Below are positions 56,389 through 64,000 of a DNA stretch of 64,000 nt, in pieces (within the stretch, counting starts at the first letter, position 1; the number at the start of each line of letters is the position of its first letter). The notes below the pieces were generated by a model, which did not search any database, was not told the DNA's origin, and worked only from the letters and a program-made list of their open reading frames with translations. The position numbers and the translations under genes are program-made. The stretch lies in assembly GCA_032433595.1 (NCBI GenBank), contig JASWJB010000080.1, positions 1 to 64,000 on the forward strand. Direction: 5' to 3'. The stretch comes from Conoideocrella luteorostrata (Eukaryota; Ascomycota; Sordariomycetes; Hypocreales; Clavicipitaceae).

Positions 56389-58832
56389 GATTACAGTCGT
56401 CCAAACCGCGGAACAGATAAGACTTGAACACGGACGAATCGGAAAAAATGCTCAAAATAAGCCGGACCACTTAGAGTTACCGGTATGAAAGTTGTATTTA
56501 CTGTCCAGTCAAAATAGGGATGGTAGTCTTGAGAGAAAAGAGGTCGACGGATTTTTATACTCGTTCGCGCACAGGCATGGGCTACCACTGACTTTCGACT
56601 TGAGGTTTATTTGCCAAAGCCAAGAGTCAGAGAGGTGTAGCTTGTTCGTCAAAGTTGCATAAATGGCTTAAGAAGAAGAAAGAAATAGCCTATGGATCTA
56701 GCGATCAGAGGCTTGACATTTCAAGAACTGCTGAATTGTCGTCACCTCCGAACGGAAGTGAGGGGACTTATACATTGCCAGGGGCCACTGTTGTGTGGTA
56801 CTTGGGATCCGTCACAGCACGGTGCAGTAAATTTTATTCAACCGTTCACAATGGCAAAGACAATGCGACATCTGCACGTTTTGGCCCACATCGCGCCTTT
56901 GACAAGCGAGTTCGAAGCGGTGGGATGGGCATTGCAAGGATGTGCAATTCCGCTGTGTGGTCCGACCGAAATCGACCTGAACGTTCCCATGCGTCGTCAG
57001 GTGTCGTGTGAATTGTGTAATATTGTCCGCCATCCTTCTTCCAAAAGGGACATTCCTGTGTGGCGTCATGCGCCATGCAAACTTAAATGGGACTAACAAC
57101 CAATGCGATTAAAGCCTTCATCTTAATAGGGACATGTCGTTATTGCATTGGTGCCATGCAAGCGAACCGGTGAGCCGCGGAATACGGCTTACTGCAGAAC
57201 AGCCTCAGTATCCTTTGATCCGCATTCGCACTCGTTAATGCACCGTCCATGCTTTTCTCGGTGAGATCGGAACGGTAAAACAAGTCGAACTAAAAGAGGA
57301 ATGCGCCGTTGGAGCGGCGAATTAGCCGTGGTGATGATGAGGGTGATGCGGCTGGTGCCAGGTACACACAACTGCCAACCTGGCATGAGCCGCAAGGAAT
57401 GGCACTTGAGAATCGGGCTGTTGAATCAGCTCGGAAGATACGACGGCACCCGCAGTGGCTTGCCTAGTTGAAAGATGGTTGGCAAAGCCAAGATCAATTT
57501 CGGGTGTCGAGTAGCGAGATGACGCTTTTGCGCATGAAGGGCCACGAAACATCATTGGAGCTCTCTGCTCCGTGCTCCGTAATCGAGGTGCTCATGGGAC
57601 AACTTGGAGTGAACCGGTGAGGAGATACAGACCGCCACGGCGGCTGCTTGCTTGGAAGGCGGACAATTTCCGTGGTCAGCTCCTGCCACGTCGTCTGTTG
57701 ATGGCGGGCGTCGGGGGCCGTGCCACAATACCGTTGATACAATACATACATCATCGGCTCCATGAGATTCATTGGCCGTGCTTCGTATCGCATAGTAACG
57801 TGTGTGAAGCTGAACGGCCGCAATGCTTACTCCGTACTGCTAGAGTCCGTAGCGTCAATGGGGCTGAAAGCCGGTTTGTTTTCCGGGAATCAATAGAAAA
57901 GCTTCTTTGTCAGCTAGTTGATTAGTAGATAGACCTTCGCTTCGCTGCGCCATTGATTGGCCAGCTGCCAACCATGAGAGAAAGCCAAGACTGACGGGCT
58001 GCATGGAACGTTGTCGCCAAACAGACGAACGCGGTCTAACTTGGCTATCGGAACTGCAAAAACATGGTCGCAGGATTTGAGAGGGCTGTCGCGGCCGTCT
58101 GAACCAGACACCGAAAATGACTTCTGAACGCTCAACGTCAAATGATGCGTCTCCCTCAGTGCGCGCGCGGGCCATATTGGGTCTTCTAATTAGTTACGGA
58201 GTATACTAGACCCGGCTTGTTCCCGCGGGTAGTCCCATCGGACTCACTTGCCCACAGAACTCGGAATGGCGAACACTGCTGGTGCGGATGAAGCCGCAGG
58301 GGACGGATATCTTCGAGTCCTCGGTTTACACAAAGGCTTAAGCTTCCCGCAGATGAGTCACAAGACTGAGCCGAATCTCTTCGCATGATTGGAGTGACCG
58401 GAATTCAAGTCGCCCCGAACAGGAGCATGTTTTCTTGTTCTTCGGCCCGCTTCTAGGATCTCGCATGATACATGTGGCGTAAAGATGAGCTCGTTAAACA
58501 ACACAGGACTCGCATTATCAATCCCGACCGGCGAGGCTTTAAAAAACTACAGATGCGACCCCAGAACAGAGAATTATCTTCTGACGTGGTTGGTATTTGC
58601 TCCTTCGCATTATAATTGAATAGCGGCGCACGACATTCGGGAAGACGCTGCATTAGCTCTATTGACGCATCTCAGCATCCGTCATGTCTCATCGGGGTGT
58701 GCAAAGCTGGGGAACGGTATCTGTACTTGATATTCTATTACATCACCCTGAGTTTCTACATCCTAGGAGACCTTACATTGGCATCGGTGCCCCATGGACA
58801 TGGATACACCCATCCCAATCTAGCGTTCAACC
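56389..58832. other. Intergenic region, 2.4 kb
   Basis: Octamers occur at 57,829 and 58,196. ORFs of 100-130 codons at 56,655-57,100 and 57,494-58,175 overlap on both strands and lack domains. I see no gene. Confidence 0.5.
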
Positions 58833-59423
58833 ATGTCCGTCGCGCAGTTTCTCCCCAGAGTACTACAAGAGCAAGCACACAAGCTGGCATCTCTTATAAC
58901 AACAGTCGTGTCGACTAGCTTCGGATTGGTAGACCTTCTTCGCGGCTTTTACAGTGCAGAGAGAGTGCCAGAACAACTCGACGAATCCACCGGTGACCGA
59001 CGAGCATATTGTGAAGATGTGTTGAGACCGAGAGTGATCGAGTCTGTGTATTCTGAGGTAGTATGTGGCTTCTCGAATGATGCTGTTCTGTTGATGAAAC
59101 GCACCGGCTCGACAACTGGGTAGAGGACTGGGGAGATTTTGACGAGCTGGTTCCACGTTTAGCAGAAAAATTACGCCCCTGGGATCAGCGTTTGGTTGTC
59201 AAGCCTCAAAGGACTCGAGTGGTTTAAGGCTTTCTGGTCGCAAGTGAGCATCAGAGATGACAGTCCAATCGAGTTCTCTTCTGTTATTGTAGGCACTGAC
59301 CACGACTCGACGTGCGAGTTAAAGTGCGGTGTCCCCGATCGAGTGTTCAAGAAGGTAGGCGCTATTGAATCAAGGTCTCTCGTAGAGCGAGCAATGGAAT
59401 ACCAGTCGATAGGTGATGGGTAA
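58833..59423 (+). pseudogene. Decayed coding region of unknown family
   Basis: Protein-like sequence changes frame twice on the plus strand. From 58,833 a frame reads MSVAQFLPRVLQEQAHKLAS... to GFSNDAVLL. From ~59,087 another frame continues with RLDNWVEDWGDFDELVPRLA and RPWDQR. From ~59,196 a third gives LEWFKAFWSQ and IEFSSVIVGTDHD. None of the breaks has a workable GT-AG intron that keeps a frame open, so frameshift decay is my best reading; sequencing errors or an unusual intron remain possible. The composition (Trp, Asp, Glu, Leu rich, amphipathic) looks like a real helical protein. I do not recognise the family. Confidence 0.4.
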
Positions 59424-59453
59424 CCTGGTAGTTAGCGTGGTATCATTTCGACC

Positions 59454-60274
59454 TCAAGATGGGAACACCCTAGAATCTGACAGAAAACTGTCCACATTCC
59501 GCTTTGTAGATTTTTCTATATCTCGCAGATCCACGTCCGGCTCGCTCTTTGGTTGTGAGAGGTTGTTAGCCGGGCGGTCAGGGAGTGCAGCTACACGTCC
59601 AGTCACACGGGCAAGCAAGGCACGCATCTTCTCCAGTTCCTTCTCAACAGGCCCTTCTCGTGTAACTAAATTATCCTGGATGCCGTTCTCCTCTGTCCCA
59701 GAAAGGGGCTTCACAGAGGCGTCAATCCGCCTCAACTGCTGCACCCGAAGCCTCAGCTGTTTCCGCTCCTCAGTCAATTCCGATAAGTTCTGGACAATAT
59801 CCTCGTAATCCGCTGCGTCGTCAGGATTATTCGCCACGTCACTTTCGACCGGCCATGACATGGGGAGCGCTTCAATAGAATCGTCCGCAGCTTCAAGCAC
59901 ATCATATAGTTAGTCATGTTGTCCTGGCTGTTGACTCGATCATACGTACCGAAATCCAGCTCCCTGCCAATACTGCTTTCCAATTCCTTTATCCCCCTCA
60001 CCCGTTCCTCCGCGTCCCGCAAATAAGAATTGCTAATCTGCTCGGCAACATTGGAACTCGCTTGCGGGGGGTAGACGCGCCGACAATGTTGCTGGAGGGT
60101 TTGGTTGAGGCTAAAGAGAGCATCGTCGAGAAGGCGCGCCGGAATGGGTTGCTGTGACGCGTCGTTTGCTCGCCGCCAGGTCTGGGATGGGGCAAGCGGT
60201 TGGGAGAGGAGATTGGTCTGGGCTGTAATGAATGACTCCTTGAGAGACGGGACAGTTGGAGCCGGATTGGCCAT
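59454..60274 (-). CDS. Probable kinetochore protein Fta4 (Sim4 complex, CENP-U-like)
   Basis: Two exons, 60274-59950 and 59890-59454, join at G|CT to give 253 residues from ATG 60274 (good context AAGATGG). An in-frame ATG at 60412 would add 46 low-complexity residues and is less likely. The N-terminal half has PTVPSLKESFITAQTNLLSQ, LAPSQTWR, IPARLLDDALFSLNQTLQQH and RRVYPPQASSNVAEQI, a pattern I associate with fungal Fta4. The C-terminal half is heptad-like coiled coil (EERKQLRLRVQQLRRID, EKELEKMRALLARVTG), ending in a polar tail. Fta4 belongs to the inner kinetochore Sim4/CCAN complex and would act at centromeres. The family assignment is from memory of motif patterns, so moderate. It is divergent from the secreted propeller gene. 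Confidence 0.7.
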
Positions 60275-61090
60275 CTTGATGTTTGCAGAACGGCCGGCTG
60301 TGAATGACGGCAGATGTTGATTTTGGAGAATTGGCTGCTCCAAGGGTCCGGTGCTGGCCGATAAGGATAAGATGGCGCTGGCTGTGGAGACGGTGCAGCG
60401 CACGGTGTCCATACTACCTTAGTGAGTGCAGCATCGGACACTAGAATCCGGAGTACAGGAGCTTTATTGACCGACCGACCAACCATGTTGTTTGCTCGTA
60501 GTGGAGCTATGGGTCGGCCACGCATGTGCCATTTACTATACTGCCATCTGATATTTTGTGATTGCCATCCTCTTTGTCCCGATTCCGTGTGATTGGCAGT
60601 TCCTTGTCATGAATCCTTTTCGTTGCTGTCGAGCAAACCTCGTTGTTTGCATTTCCAGCCGAAATCCGACATCGGCTAGGGTCCTTCTGTGTCACCGGCT
60701 TTGCAACTAGCTCTGCTTAGCTCACCTAGCTCACCTTGCTTGGACCAAATAGGCAAAATGAAGCAACTAGATCTCACAGTTTGCCCAGTCCGCTCGCAGA
60801 GATTCTGAATCAACCAGGTTCATCGGCAATGCTAGTTCGTCGGAAGTGAATGTCCCCGTTGTGCGTTACGACCGAAGTGGAACGTGGATGATGACAAGTT
60901 GTACCAGTAGTTATCACTGGTCGAGGTTCATTGCTTCGCGACATACAATATAAAAGCAGGCAAATACGCAGCATATCCCGGATCATGTCTCGCTCCTCTC
61001 GCTTACAAGCCTTGCCTGTATGTTTGGTCCTTCAACTCCCGTCACAGCATTGCAACTTTGATCGAATTTGTACCCAATTCATCGGAAGCA
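60275..61090. other. Divergent promoter region, Fta4 / secreted propeller
   Basis: About 0.8 kb upstream of both genes, with a TATA box on the propeller side. Two direct CTAGCTCACCT-like copies occur near 60,719-60,735. No coding region is seen. Confidence 0.6.
60949..60956 (+). promoter_or_regulatory. TATA box
   Basis: TATAAAAG stands 135 bp before the start codon at 61091 and is the clearest TATA element in the window. It fits an inducible gene for a secreted protein. Confidence 0.6.
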
Positions 61091-62095
61091 ATGCGCGCTT
61101 TTTGTGGGCTTGTCGCGTCGCTGCTGGCTATCATCGCGATAGCTTCAGGCGAAGCACCAGCCGAGCTTCCCCACCGGCTTGTTCATCAATTCCCCGTCGG
61201 CACATGGATCGAGAATCTCGCGGTCCGGGCCAACGGAAATCTACTCCTCACCACTCTTTTCCCCAATGCGTCCCTGTACGAGGTCGCCCGCCCAGAGAGC
61301 AACTCACCGGCCGTCAAGCTCCTCTTTACCATCGACTCTGTGACAAGCCTATTAGGAATCGCCGAGGTCTTTCCCGACAAATTTGCGTTTCTGGGAGGCA
61401 ATGTCAACCCAACTACTGGCGGCATCAAAGGGACCTGGGGTGTTTGGACGGCTGACTTCTCTCGCGACCCCTCGCCGAAGCCAAATCTTGCCGTGTCACT
61501 ACCGGATGCGAGCTTGCCGAATGGACTCACTTTTGTCCCGGGGCTAAGGGATGTGGCTCTAGCTGCCGACTCAACCAACGGCTTGGTCTATCGTGCAAAT
61601 GTGCAGACGGGCAAAGCCGAGGTCTCTCAAGACTATCCCGAAATGAAACCCGCAAGCGGTGGCCCTGGCATATCCATTGGCATAAATGGTCTTCATATCC
61701 ACAAAGGCTACCTTTACTTTTCGAATTCCGCCACACACACGTTATTCAAAATTAAGGTCAACGTGGATGGCACAACAGCACCAGGCGCCAAGGTCGAGAC
61801 TGTACATGTCTTCGACTCCACCTTCCTGGATGACTTCGCCTTTGGCCCTGAAATCGCTGACACAGCATGGCTGATAAACAATCAAAATTCCGTTGTGACG
61901 CTTGAGCCTAACGGCTATGCTAGGCTTGTAGCTGGTGGTCCTGGTTCTGCTACCGTCCCAACAGATACCGCATGTGAATTTGGTCGTGGCTTGAGCCCTT
62001 TGATGTTGTACGTGGCTACTGCCGGGGATAGTTCGCAAGGTGGAAAGATAGAGGCTATTGATACAAGCAAGTATTTTGAGCAAAGTAAATTCTAA
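61091..62095 (+). CDS. Secreted SMP-30/gluconolactonase-like six-bladed beta-propeller protein
   Basis: A single exon encodes 334 residues from ATG 61091. The start MRAFCGLVASLLAIIAIASG is a clear signal peptide, with cleavage near residue 20-24. The mature protein has repeated beta-strand patterns of a six-bladed propeller: WIENLAVRANGNLLLTT, LPNGLTFVPGLRDVALAADS, GINGLHIHKGYLYFSNS, LDDFAFGP and a last strand with LMLYVATAG. These positions correspond to the metal-site strands of SMP-30/strictosidine-synthase-like folds. Fungal secreted members are abundant in plant- and insect-associated species, and most lack a known substrate. Lactonase activity would be a guess; the acidic metal ligands cannot be assigned securely. 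A TATA box lies 135 bp upstream. Confidence 0.87.
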   Translation: MRAFCGLVASLLAIIAIASGEAPAELPHRLVHQFPVGTWIENLAVRANGNLLLTTLFPNASLYEVARPESNSPAVKLLFTIDSVTSLLGIAEVFPDKFAFLGGNVNPTTGGIKGTWGVWTADFSRDPSPKPNLAVSLPDASLPNGLTFVPGLRDVALAADSTNGLVYRANVQTGKAEVSQDYPEMKPASGGPGISIGINGLHIHKGYLYFSNSATHTLFKIKVNVDGTTAPGAKVETVHVFDSTFLDDFAFGPEIADTAWLINNQNSVVTLEPNGYARLVAGGPGSATVPTDTACEFGRGLSPLMLYVATAGDSSQGGKIEAIDTSKYFEQSKF

Positions 62096-62487
62096 TCATA
62101 CACAATAACTCTTCAGCTTGGCAAAAGTAAGACGCACTGGGTATTTGGCTGTGAAAATTATCCAGCTGATATATATTCTTCTGGTGAAATTGACACGAGG
62201 CGGTGACCTGGTAATTGCTACGCTAATGAAACGGCAAAGTACGTACATGTAGATGTTGCCACGAAAGTCAGCGAACAACTCAAAGTCAGACTGGTCAGCT
62301 TGCTTGACCTCAAGAACTCCCAGTACATTCTGAAGATTCCCTGGGAAAGCAGTTACCTGCGGTTTAGCAGGCATTTAGGTATCGACAGGCATGAAAATAT
62401 GTACATCGGCACCTTGAAACATAAAATGTGTTAGCATGTTGTGAGGGTACTTTTCTACATTAGTTTGATTTGCCTTCCACGCCGATG
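62096..62487. other. Short intergenic, convergent 3' ends
   Basis: 392 bp between the stop codons of the propeller gene and the WD40 gene. No feature is visible beyond probable 3' untranslated sequence. Confidence 0.6.
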
Positions 62488-64000
62488 CTAACTCCAGCAA
62501 ATGCATCTCTCAGTTGTCTCACGCCCGTCGGTATATCCTAGGCATATATAGCATCTCTTCGGCTCTGATTCGTCAGGCGGCAAAGTTTTGGGAAGAATGA
62601 AGCTGGAGACCTTAGAGGCCAGCTTTCTCGGCGTCTTTGTCGTAGCTACCCTTGGGGGTTTAATACCATTGGTCCTCTCTGTCGTGCCATCGTGTTGTAC
62701 TACCGCCCCGACGCAGTTGGATCCCGATGCTTCTCCTTCCATTATTGCCCACATTCTCACTGTGCAGTCTTCTGATCCAGAAGCAATGGTGTGCCCGTTT
62801 GGGGCAAACGAAATGGACAGAATGGACCCTCCATGACCGCTTATTTGCTTTATAAGCTGGCCGGAGGTGGCGTTCCATAGAATAATCGTTCTGTCAGCCG
62901 ATCCAGACGCTAACTGATGGCCAGATGGGCTAAATGCCAAAGTGTTGACTGAGTCCTTATGCCTCCCAAGTCGCAAAATATTGTCAAAGGCTGGCAACTT
63001 CCACAACATTACTGTGCTCCCAGACCCTGCAGCTAGTACTGTTGAGTCTGGAGAAAAGACAACCGCGCGTGTACATGCCTCCATCGAGTTCAGAGCCCCT
63101 ACTACACTGCCCTTCTCTAGGTCCCAAATCTGAATGGACAAATCGACTGAGCCTGTCGCCAGATGCGAACAGTCCGGCGAGAATCCAATGCTTGAAATAT
63201 AACCTGTGTGCCCTTGACGTTTCCATCTTAGGTCATTTGTTTCCAAGTCCCACACCCGTACAAAGTCATCGTTGGAACCATACACTAGATATTTGTTATC
63301 TGGGGAAATAGAAGCTGCCGAGATCCATGACTCAGCCATGTATGTTTGCACAATCTCTTTAGATGCGCCACTTTCATTACTGCGCAGCTCAACTTTATTG
63401 TCATACAGAGCCCATGCAGCGAGTCCCGAGTCGCCTGACAATGCAATGTCGGCGACGTTAGAGACTGCGTGGTGGAAAGTGCGTCGTACAGACCAGGTGG
63501 ACACATCCCACTCGCATACAATGCCATCTTTGGAACCTGAAAAGACAGTCTTCCCATCGGCTGAGAAAATTACTCGGCAGGCCGCAACGGCGTGGTGAGC
63601 AGGCGCCGTGCCTAAAGGTACACTTGGCGCAGCAACAACTTCATCGGTGCCGTCATGCACATCTTCTGTCTCTGTTGTCCCGGCGTGGACGTGATCATTC
63701 GCCGCGTCTAGTTTCGTTGGCCTTTGTGTCTCCGGCGTAGATTCCACATGTACCAGCTGATCCCCTACTATAATCTCCTGGCTTTGGGATATGATCCGAG
63801 CTGGCGTTCTTTCGCTCCGCTTGCCCTTACCCTTGTTCTTAGCCAATTTTCGACACGCTTCAGGCGGCGGTACGCATCTGAACCGCCGCGGCGCAGGCTG
63901 CGAGTTGACCAGCCTCCACCATGATCGGTCTTTGGGCGTAAGAGTAGCCTTGTAAGAGTACTGGAATGAATCAATATCCCGCTCCGTGCCGCATTGGCAG
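62488..64000 (-). CDS. WD40-repeat protein, 5' end beyond the window
   Basis: The minus-strand frame is open from the window edge to a stop at 62488, about 504 residues. The furthest edge sequence reads CQCGTERDIDSFQYSYK and continues through RSWWRLVNSQPAPRRF and a Lys-rich KNKGKGKRSER, so the protein starts to the right of the window or is spliced from an exon there. Seven WD40 repeats follow: three weak ones (SGSKDGIVCEWDV; an irregular second; YGSNDDFVRVWDL), then GHTGYISSIGFSPD...IQIWDL, VVFSPDSTVLAAGSGSTVMLW, VNTLAFSPSGHQLASGSADRTIILW and GHGGSILSISFAPN...VRMWAI. They are enough for one complete propeller. A polar tail ends with CYICLGYTDGRETTERCICWS, a Cys-rich end. The function depends on the missing N-terminal domain; possibilities include an NLR-type or scaffold protein. 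Confidence 0.82.
   Translation of the reverse strand, partial: CQCGTERDIDSFQYSYKATLTPKDRSWWRLVNSQPAPRRFRCVPPPEACRKLAKNKGKGKRSERTPARIISQSQEIIVGDQLVHVESTPETQRPTKLDAANDHVHAGTTETEDVHDGTDEVVAAPSVPLGTAPAHHAVAACRVIFSADGKTVFSGSKDGIVCEWDVSTWSVRRTFHHAVSNVADIALSGDSGLAAWALYDNKVELRSNESGASKEIVQTYMAESWISAASISPDNKYLVYGSNDDFVRVWDLETNDLRWKRQGHTGYISSIGFSPDCSHLATGSVDLSIQIWDLEKGSVVGALNSMEACTRAVVFSPDSTVLAAGSGSTVMLWKLPAFDNILRLGRHKDSVNTLAFSPSGHQLASGSADRTIILWNATSGQLIKQISGHGGSILSISFAPNGHTIASGSEDCTVRMWAIMEGEASGSNCVGAVVQHDGTTERTNGIKPPRVATTKTPRKLASKVSSFILPKTLPPDESEPKRCYICLGYTDGRETTERCICWS

Noticed and set aside
1..64000. CRISPR arrays, bacterial operons or prophage-like systems
   Set aside because: The genome is fungal; the only regular repeat is a spacerless minisatellite, and nothing else fits such systems.

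Overview
This window is nuclear DNA from a filamentous ascomycete, most likely a member of the Sordariomycetes and probably Hypocreales. The evidence is short introns (about 50-150 bp) with fungal donors (GTAAGT, GTATGT, GTACGT) and CTAAC-like branch points, large intergenic spaces, tRNA-Ser genes including one with an intron, and Pezizomycotina gene families: a PNP-NACHT-ankyrin NLR, a SomA/Flo8-type LisH regulator, an SRPK-like kinase, a calpain-like protease, a Sim4/Fta4-type kinetochore protein and a torulene-oxygenase-like enzyme. A dispersed TACGGAGT octamer fits a clavicipitaceous genome, but naming a genus would be a guess.

Layout. 0-5.7 kb: a conserved protein of unknown function converges on a 1,449-residue NLR. 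6-10.3 kb: three tRNA-Ser genes (CGA with an intron, then two AGA), with a dead Tc1/mariner transposase and a GNAT acetyltransferase among them. 10.3-15.2 kb: a long leader and the five-exon SomA-like gene. 16.1-18.6 kb: a divergent pair, TRAPP subunit Bet3 and the U5 snRNP 40-kDa WD40 protein. 19.3-27 kb: an SRPK-like kinase, an ACC-synthase-like PLP enzyme and a two-helix membrane protein. 30.3-36.9 kb: a seven-knuckle CCHC protein (Gis2/CNBP type) and the calpain-like protease. 37.6-40.3 kb: an unusual zinc-cluster regulator next to a 145-bp higher-order minisatellite. 40.3-45.8 kb: a gene-poor stretch with homopolymer C and G runs. 45.8-56.4 kb: a large ectodomain membrane protein, an APC-type permease, a kinesin and a carotenoid oxygenase. 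56.4-64 kb: a decayed coding stretch, the Fta4-like protein, a secreted beta-propeller protein, and a WD40 protein whose 5' part lies beyond the right edge.

The genes do not form one pathway. Most are housekeeping or signalling genes: vesicle tethering, splicing, RNA binding, kinetochore, microtubule motor, cAMP/PKA-linked transcription. Lineage-specific genes (NLR, zinc-cluster regulator, permease, carotenoid oxygenase, WD40 repeat protein) sit between them. There is no secondary-metabolite core enzyme and no carotenoid-synthesis cluster here. All splice structures were deduced by eye from splice signals, reading phase and protein continuity, without transcript data.
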